NCBI RefSeq assembly: GCF_029407905.1
Contig: NC_073637.1
Coordinates: forward strand, 61,068,501-61,132,500
Direction: 5' to 3'
Length of the DNA: 64,000 nucleotides
DNA from: Bubalus kerabau
Taxonomy: Eukaryota > Chordata > Mammalia > Artiodactyla > Bovidae
Part shown: positions 35,571 through 48,291 of the stretch, piece by piece
Layout of the letters: every line of letters starts with the position of its first letter
How positions within the stretch are numbered: position 1 is the stretch's first letter
The notes under the pieces: generated by a model
Database searches by the model: none
What the model saw: the letters and a program-made list of their open reading frames with translations, nothing else
What the model was told of the DNA's origin: nothing
Program-made: the position numbers and the translations under genes

Positions 35571-37240
35571 CAAAGATGGGCTCAATAAAGGACAGAAATG
35601 GTATGGACATAACAGAAGCAGAAGATATTAAGAAGAGGTGGCAAGAATACACAGAAGAACTGTACAAAAAAAGACCTTCACGACCCAGATAATCACGATG
35701 GTGTGATCACTCACCTAGAGCCAGACATCCGGAATGTGAAGTCAAGTGGGCCTTAGAAAGCATCACTACGAACAAAGCTAGTGAAGGGGATGGCATTCCA
35801 GCTGAACTATTTCAAATCCTGAAAGATGATGCTGTGAAAGTGCTGTACTCAATAGGCCAGCAAATTTGGAAAACTCAGCAGTGGCCATAGGACTGGAAAA
35901 GGTCAGTTTTCATTCCAATCCCAAAGAAAGGCAACGCCAAAGAATGCTCAAACTACCGCACAATTGCACTCATCTCACACGCTAGTAAAGTAATGCTCAA
36001 AATTCTCCAAGCCAGGCTTCAGCAATATGTGAATGGTGAACTTCCAGATGTTCAAGCTGGCTTTAGAAAAGGCAGAGGAACCAGAGATCAAATTGCCAAC
36101 ATCTGCTGGATCATGGAAAACGCAAGAGAGTTCCAGAAAAACATCTATTTGTGCTTTATTGACTATGCCAAAGCCTTTGACTGTGTGGATCACAATAAAT
36201 TGTGGAAAATTCTGAGAGATGGGAATACCAGACCACCTGACCTGCCTCTTGAGAAACCTGTACGCAGGTCAGAAAGCAACAGTTAGAACTGGACATGGAA
36301 CAACAGACTGGTTCCAAATAGGAAAAGGAGTACGTCAAGGCTGTATATTGTCACCCTGCTTATTTAACTTATATGCAGAGTATCATGAGAAATGCTGGGC
36401 TGGAAGAAGCACAGGCTGGAATCAAGATTGCCAGGAGAAATATCAATCACCTCAGATATGCAGATGACACCACTCTTATGGCAGAAAGTGAGGAGGAACT
36501 ACAAAGCCTCTTGATGAAAGTGAAAGAGAAGAGTGAAAAAGTTGGCTTAAAGCTCAACATTCAGAAAACTAAGATCATGGCATCTGGTCCCATGACTTCA
36601 TGGCAAATAGATGGGGAAACCATGGAAACAGTGTCAGACTTTATTTTTCTAGGCTCCCAAATCACTGCAGACGGTGATTGCAGCCATGAAATTAAAAGAC
36701 GCTCACTCCTTGGAAGGAAAGTTATGGCCAACCTAGATAGCATATTAAAAAGCAGAGATATTACTTTGCTAACAAAGGTCCATCTAGTCAAGGCTATGGT
36801 TTTTCCTGTGGTCATGTATGGATGTGAGAGTTGGACTGTGAAGAAAGCTGAGCGCTGAAGAACTGATGCTTTTGAACTGTGGTGTTGGAGAAGACTCTTG
36901 AGAGTCCCTTGGACTGCAAGGAGATCCAACTAGTCCATCCTAAAGGACATCAGCCCTGGGATTTCTTTGGAAGGAATGATGCTAAAGCTGGAACTCTAGT
37001 ACTTTGGCCACCTCATGCGAAGAGTTGACTCATTGGGAAGACTCTGATGCTGGGAGGGATTGGGGGCAGGAGGAGAAGGGGATGACAGAGGATGAGATGG
37101 CTGGATGGCATCACTGACTAGATGGACATGAGTTTGAGTGAACTCCTGGAGTTGGTGATGGACAGGGAGGCCTGGCGTGCTGAGGTTCATGGGGTCGCAA
37201 AGAGTCGGACATGACTGAGTGACTGAACTGAACTGAACTG
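35571..37240 (+). mobile_element. BovB LINE, 1.7 kb, inserted in Tigger
   Basis: 5'-truncated BovB from CAAAGATGGGCTCAATAAAG to the GACTGAACTGAACTGAACTG 3' end. It keeps most of the reverse transcriptase but not the endonuclease. The flanks TACAGGAG (left) and TAAAGGAG (right) may be a diverged TSD. Confidence 0.93.
35993..36858 (+). pseudogene. BovB reverse-transcriptase remnant (broken)
   Basis: RT-domain coding in three successive frames. FIDYAKAFD (36155-36181, first catalytic aspartate) lies in frame one. A 2-base loss in CTGAGAGATGGG near 36213 shifts to a frame with GVRQGCILSPCLFNLYAEY. A second 2-base loss near 36380 shifts to a frame with YADD (36457-36468), which ends at TGA 36856-36858. 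Upstream, from 35571, further stops interrupt the thumbward N-terminal part. Dead, although the catalytic motifs survive. Confidence 0.92.
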
Positions 37241-37514
37241 ATGTAAAGGAGAAAACATAGTATAAATAGTGTCCAGCACTGCCCATAGTTTCAGGCATCC
37301 ACTGTGGGTCTTAGAAAGTATCCCTCTCAGATAAGTGGAGGTGGGGGGAACTACTGTACACACACCACACAGGCAATCATTAAGATAATTCATATGTCAA
37401 GGTGAATCATACAAACATCACTTGTTACAGGAGTTTGGGAGAATAGAAAATTATCATACCTACAGTAGTTGGGAAGCCTTAGGGAAAGAGGTGGAATTTG
37501 AGTTCTCATGAAGA

Positions 37515-37675
37515 ATGTATACCCAGAGGGATGGAATGGGGAGGGAGGAGGGAGGAGGGTTCAGGATGGGGAACACATGTATACCTGTGGCAGATTCATT
37601 TTGATATTTGGCAAAACTAATACAGTTGTGTAAAGTTTAAAAATAAAATAAAATTAAAAAAAAAAAAAAAAAAAG
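37515..37675 (+). mobile_element. L1 3' end
   Basis: Short ruminant L1 terminus (ACCCAGAGGGATGG, GGCAAAACTAATACAG, A-rich tail of about 19 A). It includes a GGAGGGAGGAGGGAGGAGGG expansion near 37540. No clear TSD. Confidence 0.88.
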
Positions 37676-38643
37676 ACTGATATTGTGAAGAGGAGTCTTT
37701 TGCCCTAGCAAAGGAACCCAGGTTGGGAAGTGTTCTGTTTACTTTTGGTCATCACAGCAAATTCAAGAGAATTGGATTCTTACATAGCTATCTTGAATGT
37801 GGGAAATCCATCTATTTGTTCAGTCTCATTTTCTTCACCTTTAATTAAAAGGCTGGTACTTTGGTTGTTTTCAACTAATTCAGAGGCCAAAACTGACAAA
37901 TGAAGTAGAGTAATGATCCCTTGCCAATAAATACTGCTACTATGAGACCACTCCAGATGAGTTTTAATAGCCTGAAAATCAAAAAAATAGTTTTCTATGA
38001 GTCTAAGCTTATTCATTGTTCTGTGTGAAACAGAGCTACAAAAAGGTAAGAATCCAAATACCTTATAACCTTGCTAATCTCCAACTAGCTCTTATCAAAT
38101 GGCATATTAAAAATATCTTTGGAAGGGATTGTCATGATCCAAATAAAGAGATGCCTTTTATTATGAACCAGGAGGGTCTTCATGGTCAAGGGTGAATTTT
38201 CTATGATGACTCTGGGCCCAGATGTAGATGTTTTCCAAAACGAATGATCCATTCATATCATAATAGAGCAAGTATCTGAGGCATAATTTCTGTCTGAGTC
38301 TTTACAGTTAATAGTGCTTTCCATTAAGAGCTCTCATAAATTGGTAGATTAGAATAACTAAGCAATACACATTGAAACTTGTCACCTTTATGTAACATCT
38401 AGTTAAAGTTTTTGATCAATGTTAACTAAAACTGCACAATGAGGCTCCTAAAAAACAGATTTTTTTTTGTTAAAATTGAATGAACAACTGAAACCGCAAA
38501 CCAAAAAGCCTAATGTGTGTTGAAATATCTAGAATATAACTGCTATATTACTTTTAGTAATGATAAATGTTCATTTTAGAACCATGGGTTCATCTGTATT
38601 TAATATTAGCTTGAATTCTGATACAACTATGGATAACAAGTAT
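37676..38643. other. Unique DNA, nothing recognised
   Basis: About 1 kb without recognised repeats or coding potential. Confidence 0.5.
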
Positions 38644-39111
38644 AATGTAGCCTCAGATCAGATCAGATCAAATCAGTCGCTCAGTCGTGTCCGACTCTTT
38701 GCGACCCCATGAATCGCAGCACGCCAGGCCTCCCTGTCCATCACCAACTCCTGGAATTCACTCAGACTCATGTCCATCGAGTCAGTGATGCCATCCAGCC
38801 ATCTCATCCTCTGTCATCCCCTTCTCCTCTTGCCCCCAATCCCTCCCAGCATCAGAGTCTTTTCCAACGAGTCAACTCTTCACATCAGGTGGCCAAAGTA
38901 CTGGAGTTTCAGCGTTAGCATCATTCCTTCCAAAGAAATCCCAGAGCTGATCTCCTTTAGAATGGACTGGTTGGATCTCCTTGCAGTCCAAGGGACTCTC
39001 AAGAGTCTTCTCCAACACCACAGTTCAAAAGCATCAATTCTTCAGTGCTCAGCCTTCTCCACAGTCCAACTCTCACATCCATACATGACCACAGGAAAAA
39101 ATGTAGCCTCA
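38644..39111 (-). mobile_element. BovB LINE 3' end with TSD
   Basis: Reverse BovB 3' end at 38656-39099, starting with the GATCAGATCAGATCAAATCA tail. A perfect 12-bp TSD, AATGTAGCCTCA, lies at 38644-38655 and 39100-39111. A 127-residue forward frame across it is antisense to the RT and not a gene. Confidence 0.95.
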
Positions 39112-39515
39112 CTGTTATACAAAAATAGCTACCACTGTTTGTGGAGTAAATAGTGTGTGTGTGTGTGAGAGAGAGAGAGATTTTCAGCTGCCAAGCATTA
39201 TCTTGTATAGGCAAGACAATGTTCAGAAATGCAGTGGGTGTCATGATTTTGTTTCCTTTCACTGATGCCAGTGAAATGTTTATAAACGTTTATAAATGTT
39301 CCCATCTGAGGCAATTAAAAGACACTGGTGATTATTGCTACTGAAGTAATGTCTTGGATCTCCTTTGGTATTCACAAAGCAGACACTTAGGAAAGTCTGC
39401 TGGAAGCACAGATGACTTCCTAGTAATATTGCTAATATGCATTTGTCAGCGTCACAGGTAGTCATGGGCCTTGCCGTCCATTACTGTACCCGTGTAGGTA
39501 TTAGGAAATTCCTAA
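39112..39515. other. Unique DNA around a microsatellite
   Basis: Apart from the short TG/AG repeat, nothing is recognised. Confidence 0.5.
39150..39180. repeat. (TG)n(AG)n microsatellite
   Basis: A TG run followed by an AG run, GTGTGTGTGTGAGAGAGAGA. Confidence 0.9.
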
Positions 39516-39667
39516 ACTCTCCAACCCCTGGAGAAGGAAATGGCAACCTACTTTAGCATCCTTGCCTGGAGAATCCCATGGTCAGAGGAGCCCGGCGGGC
39601 TGCAGTCTATGCGGTTGCAGAGTTGGACACTACTGAAGCGACTTAGCATGCGTGCATACTCTCCAAC
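39516..39667 (+). mobile_element. Bov-tA SINE, 5'-truncated, with TSD
   Basis: Body only, 39526-39657 (GGAGAAGGAAATGGCAACCT to GAAGCGACTTAGCATGCG). A perfect 10-bp TSD, ACTCTCCAAC, lies at 39516-39525 and 39658-39667, so truncation happened at insertion. Confidence 0.93.
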
Positions 39668-40009
39668 ATGCCTTACATCAGATATTCCCGGACTCACGGC
39701 ATTCCAGCTTTAGAGTTTCCTTGGTTACAGAAGTCTTGGGAAAGAGGGTGCTAAGATTCTATTGCTCAGAGAATACTTGAATAATGGGGGAAGTGGGTAG
39801 GGAGAGGGGTTCCAGAACTGATAAGCAATTCTTTGAAGTTATTTTTTGCCAACATGATATTGCTTCAGAACCCCAGAAGCTCAAAAGAAGGAGGAAAAAC
39901 AAAAGAGGTAAAAGTAGAATGAAGAGAGCCCACCACGTAGCTTTGCTTAGGGATAGCCCTGCTCATCCACCATATGCATTCCCACATTGGAGCAGGTCAC
40001 TACAGAGTA

Positions 40010-40011
40010 GA

Positions 40012-40042
<31 letters not shown>

Positions 40043-40084
40043 TGTGTGTGTGCATGTGTGTGTGTGTGGGTGTGCACACGTGTG
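40010..40084. repeat. Interrupted (TG)n microsatellite
   Basis: About 70 bp of TG with GCGC, CATG and GGTG interruptions. Confidence 0.95.
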
Positions 40085-40832
40085 ATTAAGTATATGGGGT
40101 ATTTGGTTAAGTCACAAAAGAATATCAATAGATTCACCAACCACCATGCAAACGTTGTCGTTTCAGGGTATTTATCAGTGTATTTTGAATTACAGAGTCA
40201 TACAATACATTCCAAATATATTAACTATGGCTTTTGGTCTGGATGTGGAGGACTCTTTTTAATATGTGCTTAGATTTTCATTTTTAATTACACAGGTGAC
40301 TGCTTAAATGTTCCCATTAATATAGAAAATTAAAATGTTTGTTTAATAAGTTGAAATTGATCATTGTTTTTATATTTTCATAAATAGACTGAAAGAGGCT
40401 TTCGTCATATATCTTTTAAAGCAGAGATATGCATTTATGGTTACTACAAAGTTACCGTCTTCACCTTATGAGTCTAATATGCAACCAGAGAAAGTCACGG
40501 GGCCGCTATAAATTTGGAGATAAAATGCCTTTAGACGTCACTCTAACAAGACTTGTGTGCTATTAGTATTCTCTCAGGGATCAATTTTAAAAGTTGTAAC
40601 ATAATAAAAAATGGTTGGACTATATTTCCCCACAGCTTTCGTTTTATTATGTTGCATGAAATATGCCTTTATTGGCTATAGCATTACTGGAAGTAAAATA
40701 TACTGGGCACTGAAAAATTCTGTCACTTTGTATTAGCTGTAAATTATCGACTAGTATAAACCCTAATTTCATTTGTCACATTCTGTTGCATTGCTGCTCT
40801 TCCTTGTTCCCATTCTGTCATTCTGGCAGGCC

Positions 40833-40898
40833 CGCGCTGCCCCAGGTATCACGGCATCGCCATCTGCACCCGACATCTGTCTCTCTATTGATCACACG
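40833..40898. other. CpG cluster in CpG-poor DNA
   Basis: Six CpGs within 66 bp (40833, 40835, 40852, 40858, 40871, 40897), with others at 40456, 40498, 40504, 40536, 40640 and 40748. That is far too small for a CpG island, but unusual outside young SINEs here. Confidence 0.5.
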
Positions 40899-43800
40899 GG
40901 TTTAGCACTTGATCAAACAGAGCACAACAGAATACATCTCTTTTTGCAATACTGCCAATGCCAACTGCTGCATGAAATCTACTACAAAAGCCTCCTTTGC
41001 CTAGTTGAAAACCTGCATTTGTGTAGCTCTTCTTTGCTATATAAACCTCAGCATTTTCCCCCCTCTTCCATGGAGCCTTAGTTATATGAAAACAAATCTA
41101 GTTTTCATGTATTTGAGAATTAATCAGGTTCAGTGTGGCCAAAGCCGCTGATGACAATGAGTTACCAGGAGACATAAGGAAGGTGATGTATGTTTTTTAG
41201 GCCTATCTATGTGAAAATCATGGCTCCTACTCTCTTAGGCTGTTTGGGGGCATTTGTCAGGATGCATGAAATCTTGGACTGGCCAACAGGCTTTTTCACT
41301 TTTTATCTAGCAGCTTTGGTGGTATGTAACAGGACCTTTAAAGCCATCTAAGCCCTGAGACAAATGTTTCACTTTGGTGTACAGGGCTCAAGCATTTCTG
41401 AGCCCTCTAGGTTTCACCAAGTATAGGGAACCCCCTGTGAAGTCTATGCAACAATTGCAGATTTTTAGTTAGCTACAGGGAAGAGCAGCATATTTCCCAA
41501 AGGACTACAGGATTTTTACCCATGTGACTCTCACTCATCTTAAGGTAGGAACACATGAACAGCCATGAAAACCAATGCCAAGATGCTGCAATAAACAGCC
41601 AGCACAATGGGAAAATAAGGCTATGGGGAGATATTCAAAGAGAGTAAAAGCCAGGATAGTAGCATTTTTAGTTCCCAGAAACACAATAGTAGGATTAAGG
41701 TATGTAGTTATTTTTGTTTTGATATTTTCATACTTTCCACAGTGAGACAAATTGTTTCCAAGGAGAATATCTTATGCTCACCATGTAAACAAATAAAAAT
41801 GCCCCTAAAATTTTAAGACAGAGAGCCATATCATGTTTAAAACCTATTCAATATTTTATCAGCCAGAGATTGTATATTTTAGTTATAGCCTTACAGATGA
41901 CTTTGGGGAAAGAGGGTGTAGAAAAAGCCTTCAATATTAAAAGTGATCTAGTTTTTAAAAATTATTTTTTATTTTAACCGACTCATGACAGTTATAAAAT
42001 TATCAGTATTAGTTACATCATAAGAACAAGTGGATTCTAGCAATGTATTATTCATAAGACATTTTGTAGCCAAATAACATTAGAGTGTATAGTTGTACCA
42101 ACAAATTAATATTTTAGAGCTAATTGAAATTGTTCTTCCTATAAAGATTAAGCCTCTTCTACCCAACACACTTCAGTCATTAAAATAACACTTTCAGTGC
42201 CTTGTCTAAATGATACCTGACATTAATGCAAAGCTATATTAAAGTACTCAAATGACCAGTTCTTTTGTAATGTATTCTATACGATCAGACATTGGGTCAG
42301 AGTTGGGCAGTGCGTATGAAGTAGTATCAAGTGGAAGCTAATTAAACTATATTCTCCATAGAACTTTACAGAAAAAAGAGACCAATAATCATCAGAAGGT
42401 ATTCTGAAAATGGCATTTCTAAAAGGCTTGCAGTATGCTTTAATCTCCTTGCATCAGGGTAATTTTTGACATAAAGGTTTTATTGTAGGCTCAAAACTTC
42501 AGTTGGAAAATAATTTTTTACTATGTCAATAAAGTCATTATGAAGAGTCTCAAATGCTTTTTATTTCCTAGAAAAATCAAGTTTCATTTTCAAGACAATA
42601 ATGGTTTCAGTATTTCGCCACATTTTCATTTTGCTAAATATCTTCCTGAAAATGGAGTTAGCCTTCCCTGGTTCTGCTGTTACAATTACTATACCTGAAT
42701 ACATACACACACACACATACCACACACAAAATTTCCCCTGACCATCACAAAATGCAGGAAAGCAGACACACTGAAGGTCTGTAGCTATGGCAGACTTGTC
42801 GCCCACTACGAAAATCCTCCTAGCAAGAGCTACTTAAATCTTCTACAGCCAGGGCCAATTTTGCAACAGTCATGTTTGGGCTTACAAATCATGTCCTGGT
42901 TTTGTTCTCTGTTATCCCTCAGACACATCTGTGTTAAAAAGGGGGAGGGGGGAACCACATGCTTTACCTCCATCGATAGAAAAAAATTAGTCACTACCTC
43001 TTTTCTCTTACAATTCAGATTTCTTACATTCTTTTTGAAAAATTAGATTCCATTGAGAACAGCAGGTCACAGAACAAGAAATTCAGGTACAATATTCATC
43101 TCTAGAGATCAGGGGTCCTAGACAAAGACTTTGCTCCTGATGTCTTTTATTCAGAGAATTTTCATTGATGTCACTTCATCTCAAACTTTTCCTCCCTGCA
43201 TGATATGACAGAGCTTCCGAGCCTGAATGTACTACTTCCTGCTGTCTAGAATAAAGTACACACTTAGGAAGGAATAATTCGATGTCTGACACTACATATT
43301 TTCAAGAGTGTAGACAGAAGAAATTCTTTATAAAGCCAGTTAAATATAGATTTGTAGTTGAATATTTGCCTTTAAATTAAATAATTCAACTTATGTCTTA
43401 ATTTAAGCCTTCTCATCAACAGAAATAAAGCAACCACATCCCTAATTGTTCATAAGTGTAATTTGCCCTGATTCTCATTCTTGTTTTTGGATTCAAAGGA
43501 AATTTTGTTGACTCTAACCTAACAATCCCCCACTCACCCCAGTGGAAAACAAAGGTGAATTTCATTTGTACTTTATTCCTACAGTACTGATGGGAGATTC
43601 AACATGATCATGATGACTGTATTTATGATAGTTAATTAGTAATAGGGGAAAATATCAGGCAGTGAATATTTGCCTATAGTATTTAGCAAGCACGAATTAA
43701 AAACCTAAGCATAAGTATTGTTAAGATATGTAATAGCATACTAGAAATGCTAACACTGTTACAAGACCCATTCCGAGTATAAACATTTGCAGAAACATCA

Positions 43801-44280
43801 GTACAAAATCCTATGTTCACGTAAAGAATGTCACATTTAACTATCAGCAATTATTTGGTATAAATAATTGAAGTATTATTTTTATTTCCACTTTTAATGA
43901 AATTTCTGTCCCATTTTGTGGTAGAAAAGATGCATTGTTACATTATTATATCATGTAGCAATGAACATATGGTTAAAAAAAATGAATTTATTTTTCTACC
44001 AAAGTGTCTTCAAAATTTGAGGCAGATTAATCAGATTGTCCAACATCATACTTTGGTTAAATGTAAAGTTACTGATTATTTAATGTATTTAGCTTTAATC
44101 ATTGACACTTTAGAAATCCAAGTGTTTTTTCCTTTCACAAAAATTTGGCCTTCTCCGGTAGCAGTTCTTTCCAACATAATTCAGAATTCCGGTAGTAATC
44201 CCAATTGCAAAAGGAATTAAGAGAGATTTAATAATAAAAATGAAGACTATTTCCAAGGACAGTTTCTATTATAACATTTC

Positions 44281-47200
44281 TAGTTGAGCGATGAGACTTG
44301 CGTGAACTGTCTGAGGGTTCAGAGGAGCTGTCCATGGGTGGGCTCTGTGTATAAAGTTTCTGGTGTGGTTTCTATGGCTCCCCAACCTCCAAGTGTTAAA
44401 AGTCAGGCATCAGCGCTACAAAACCCATCATTAGAATTTAAACCACTGATCTCTAGAACCTAGGATTTAAATTCCCAGCATATCATTATGTAACACAAAA
44501 AGTCACTTGTCATGGTGGAAATTGCAGCTAATTCCAGGCATCCCACAGCCCTTCGTTTGGTTTGCTAATGAGGAGAACTGAGAGAGGAACACGCCCCCTT
44601 TGGGTGACCCTCGCTTCTTAGGTTGGTCCTGCTCAGGTGTGTCGGAGATAGATCCAACACACTCAGAAACCAGACGCCTACAGAAAGCCCGATGTGCTTT
44701 TTTTACACACTCAGAAAAGGATTCTGAGCTCTGCCTCCCTGCCCCGCCTCAACCTCCCAATTATATCCTGAGAAAATTCTACTCCAGTGGTTTGAAAAAC
44801 CTATACAAACTGTTAGGGGTCCTAATGAAATTTCTAAAACTACAATTTGTATTTTAGATCTCCCTGTGTATTTAGGGGGAGAAAAAGATTTTCTACTTTC
44901 AAATGTCTATAAAGAGAGGCAGAAAAATATTTGGACAATTATATAGAGAGTTTATGACTGCAACCATATGAGTTGAGAGGTAAGGGCTGGAAGCACATAC
45001 AACTTTGCATGTTCTTGAAATCACTCCTAAAGTTCTTTTACAAACAAGGTGGTTAATTATTAAAACAGAACTAGTGTTGTTTGCTTATTCCATATAGTTA
45101 TGTTAAATCATCAGCTGAGCACTATGTAAAATGTTCTGCGTTGACAAGGAAGGAGAATATGTACAGGGGCTGCAAAATATGCGTGTAGTCACCACAAACA
45201 ACTGTTTCCTGTTTATGACAAAGGAGTAAATAATCCATTGATCTGGCAGTGGGGCACCTGCTTTGCAACCAACTCCGTATCAGTAGTCCCTGAACCCTCA
45301 TTATTTTTCCTCAATTAAAGTTCATAGTCTCGGGAAGTCTGTGCTGAGCAGATGTACAACTGTTCTTGACGACGGAACACAGAAGAATCACAAATTTAGA
45401 AAACTACTGCCATTTCATAAACCCCCGAATCACACCATTTGTTGTGGGTAAGAAACATTACAAACAATATGTCTCTTTTATAGGCTGCTAAGCCGGCACG
45501 TTACAGAAAAGAATATTAAAGTTCAAAAACTGTCACATGAGCAGTACATTATGAATACAGTAATGCATTTTTTTATGATTCAAATAATGGTTACTGAAAT
45601 GAAAGAAAAATAAAATCTTCAGTGGGTTATAATGTAGAAATTGTGACTGCGAATTAGACAAAATTGGAAACAGGAGAAAAACCAAGCACAAAGTAATGAT
45701 CTGCAGAGAACTACAAAATGTAATAATGGATGAATTGCAGAAATATGAATTCGACTAATGCTAGTTTTATTTTCATCTTTTGCATAATTCTGAAATCTAT
45801 GAGCTCTGATCATTAAGGCAAACTATTTAAATAAAAAATGCAGTGAGAATCCAGTTTCAAATATAACTAAGAGACACTTGGCTGAAGAACTTTTTTTTTT
45901 TTTTAAACAATCTACCTAAGGTCAAATAGCACAGCATCATTCATTTAAAAGGCTATATAAATATAGCTTCCATCGCTCATAAACCTCCTTTGTGCTTAAG
46001 AAAATGAGGAAGAGAAGCAAGCAGTCAGGGAGATGTTCATTTCCATTTTATTTTTAAAATGTTATCTCCATAAGACACTGAAATACATATTTTGCAGTAA
46101 AGAAGATGAAGCTCCTATACTACATTTCTAGTTCTTTCTCTCAGCATAATTCTGACTCCACAGTATGTGCTCTACAGACTGTAGCAGATTGTGAGTCTTG
46201 AGGTCAGAGTATATGCTTGAAGCATCAATGGCTACACCTGTCATTTAGTTTTCCTGGGAAGAATGTGTTATTGTTTAATGCTGTAAGATGCATTCGTTAC
46301 AATCTGACTTCCAATCCGACTGCAATGGAGGTGACTTTAACTACCCATTACCAGAAATATTTCAATAATATTTCAACTTCTAGTCTCTGTTATAATTATT
46401 TTCCTTTAATCATTTGAGATGCAATTTTTCCTATCCATGCAGACTCCTGCAATCCATTTTGGTTTTCCTGGGAAGTCATAGCACAGTTTGAAAAAGTGGA
46501 AATAAATCAGGTTTTACTTTGAAGTGTAATAAAAATGTTTAATTCTGTATGATATGATTATTGGTAGAGAAACATTTTCCTTCTTCACTTTTCCCTACTA
46601 TTTACGTCTGATTAACATAGAGAATATCTTGAAGAAATGATCAAACCTGTTAGGCAAAATCTACCTTGTATTCACTTAAAAGCCTGCATGCTAAACTGAT
46701 AATTCAGTTATTCAGGGCTTGATGAGAAAATGATCTCCCTCAGAGAAAGGGTAAAGTTAAAATATCCTGAGTGGTCACAGCTCTCTTAGCAGCTTTGTTC
46801 CAGGGTAAGCCCATTTTTATGACAATCCTTCTTGTATATTTCTTCCAAAATGGATTTCTTACATTTACAAGTAAAATGTCAGAGTTTATTTTAAGATACT
46901 TTTTACTAATTTCCCTCATGGAAAAATTGGTTGTGGTCTACCAATGCTCCTCTGAATCAGGCAAACTGTGAAATTACTCTTGATCATTTCAGCCTTAAGA
47001 AAACAGCTCAACATGTAGTGAGCAAAGATATATTGTCAAAATAGACACACATGCTACATGGAGTAAAATCCCTAATTTCTCAAGCACCTCAGTAAAATCG
47101 TGACAGAAATAACTTCCTAACACAAAACACTCATAATATAGAAATGTGCACTGTTTCCATAATTCCCTGCTTTTACTGTACTCATCTAATTCATTTTCCT

Positions 47201-47436
47201 TGAACAATACTGATTTAAAAATCACAATTGAATATACTATTTATGAAACTGTATTTTTCAAATAATTAAGTTTGTTGCAGAGACAAGTACAGATTGCTCT
47301 GGCTGCAGAGCTCTGCTTGTAAACCCTTCTGGAATCCATTCTTTGATGGGAGGTAAGTTACTCACATTGCCTGAGTCTCAGGATCTGCATTTGTAGCATG
47401 TGGATAATGCAGTCTATGGTGATTTTTTAAAAAGAT
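44281..47436. other. Long stretch without recognised repeats (continued)
   Basis: The part 44281-44760 is less AT-rich than its surroundings and the part 45000-45500 is similar. Both could be conserved non-coding DNA. No exon, RNA gene or known repeat is visible. Confidence 0.4.
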
Positions 47437-47669
47437 AACAGTAAAATAGAGCTTCCATGGTGGCTCAGCAATAAAGAATCTGCCTGCTAATGCAGGAGAC
47501 GTGGGTTTGATTCCTGGGTTGGGAAGATCCCCTGGGGAAGGAACTGGCAACCCACTCCATTATTTTTGCCTGGAGAATCCAATGAGCAGAGGCGCTTGGT
47601 GGGCTACAGTCCATGGAGTCTCAAAAGAGTCAGACACGACTTAGCGAGTCGACAACAACAGTAAAGTAG
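47437..47669 (+). mobile_element. Bov-tA SINE with TSD
   Basis: Element 47450-47656 (GAGCTTCCATGGTGGCTCAG to GCGAGTCGACAACAAC). A 13-bp TSD with one mismatch, AACAGTAAAATAG and AACAGTAAAGTAG, lies at 47437-47449 and 47657-47669. Confidence 0.93.
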
Positions 47670-47793
47670 CATTCTCATCACGCAGTAGGTATTCAATAAA
47701 TATCAGTCCCATTCTTTTCCCTGTGTTTTGACCTTGACAAAGCATTAAAGTACACTTTTCTCATTCTCATTTTTGGCCACTAACACTCACTAA

Positions 47794-48291
47794 TGTGGCC
47801 AAGGGTATTATAAAAAGCAGAGATATCACTTTGCTGACAAAGGTCACTATAGTCAAAGTTATGGTTTTTCCAGTAGTCATGTACAGATGTGAGAGAAGGC
47901 TGAGAACAAAAGAACTGATGCTTTTGAATTGTGGTGCTAGAGAAGACTCTTGCGAGTCCCTTGGACTACAAGGAGATCAAACCAGTCAATCCAGGAAATC
48001 AACCCTGAATATTCATTGGAAGGACTGATGCTGAAGTTCTAATACTATGGCTATCTGATGCAAAGAGCTGACTCACTGGAAAAGATCCTAATGATGGGAA
48101 AGATTGAAGGTAAATGGAGAAGGGGGAGCAGAGGATGAGATGGTTAGACAGCATCACCAACTCAATGGACAAGAATCTGAGCAAACTCTGGGAGATAGTG
48201 GAGGACAGAGGAGCCTGGCATGCTGCAGTTCACGGGGTTGCAAAGAGTCAGACTTAGGGACTGAACAATAACAACAACTGTGTGGCCCAGG
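47794..48291 (+). mobile_element. BovB LINE 3' end with TSD
   Basis: BovB 3' region at about 47805-48280, with decayed C-terminal RT coding and an AATAACAACAACTG tail. An 11-bp TSD with one mismatch, TGTGGCCAAGG and TGTGGCCCAGG, lies at 47794-47804 and 48281-48291. Confidence 0.9.

Larger units (their letters stand above)
34965..37358. mobile_element. Tigger-family (TcMar) DNA transposon, interrupted
   Basis: A terminal-arm region at about 34970-35075 is the reverse complement of 37249-37297: both carry ACTATTTATACTATGTTTTC or its complement. The internal part 35178-35550 has the Tigger leader and the start of its transposase frame near 35471, where the third codon is a stop. The right end finishes at CTACTG (37351-37356) followed by TA, as expected for a TA-targeting element. 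BovB at 35571-37240 splits the right arm. The left terminus looks truncated. Exact subfamily (MER44/Tigger7-like) is from memory. Confidence 0.75.
39668..44280. other. Long stretch without recognised repeats
   Basis: Apart from the TG array and a CA run near 42706-42728, I recognise no transposable element in 4.6 kb. A CpG-richer patch lies at 40833-40898. Small open frames, including 107 residues at 43897-44220, show no protein family. Confidence 0.5.

Noticed and set aside
36373..36858. 161-residue frame with an intact YADD motif
   Set aside because: A BovB remnant; it lacks the first RT catalytic block, the endonuclease and any start context.
39784..40089. 101-residue frame with a Cys/Val-rich end
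   Set aside because: The C-terminal half is the TG repeat translated.
40773..41081. 102-residue frame with a hydrophobic, signal-peptide-like start
   Set aside because: It begins with TTG, not ATG, with an in-frame stop just upstream. No family resemblance or splice context. Chance frame in a CpG-richer patch.
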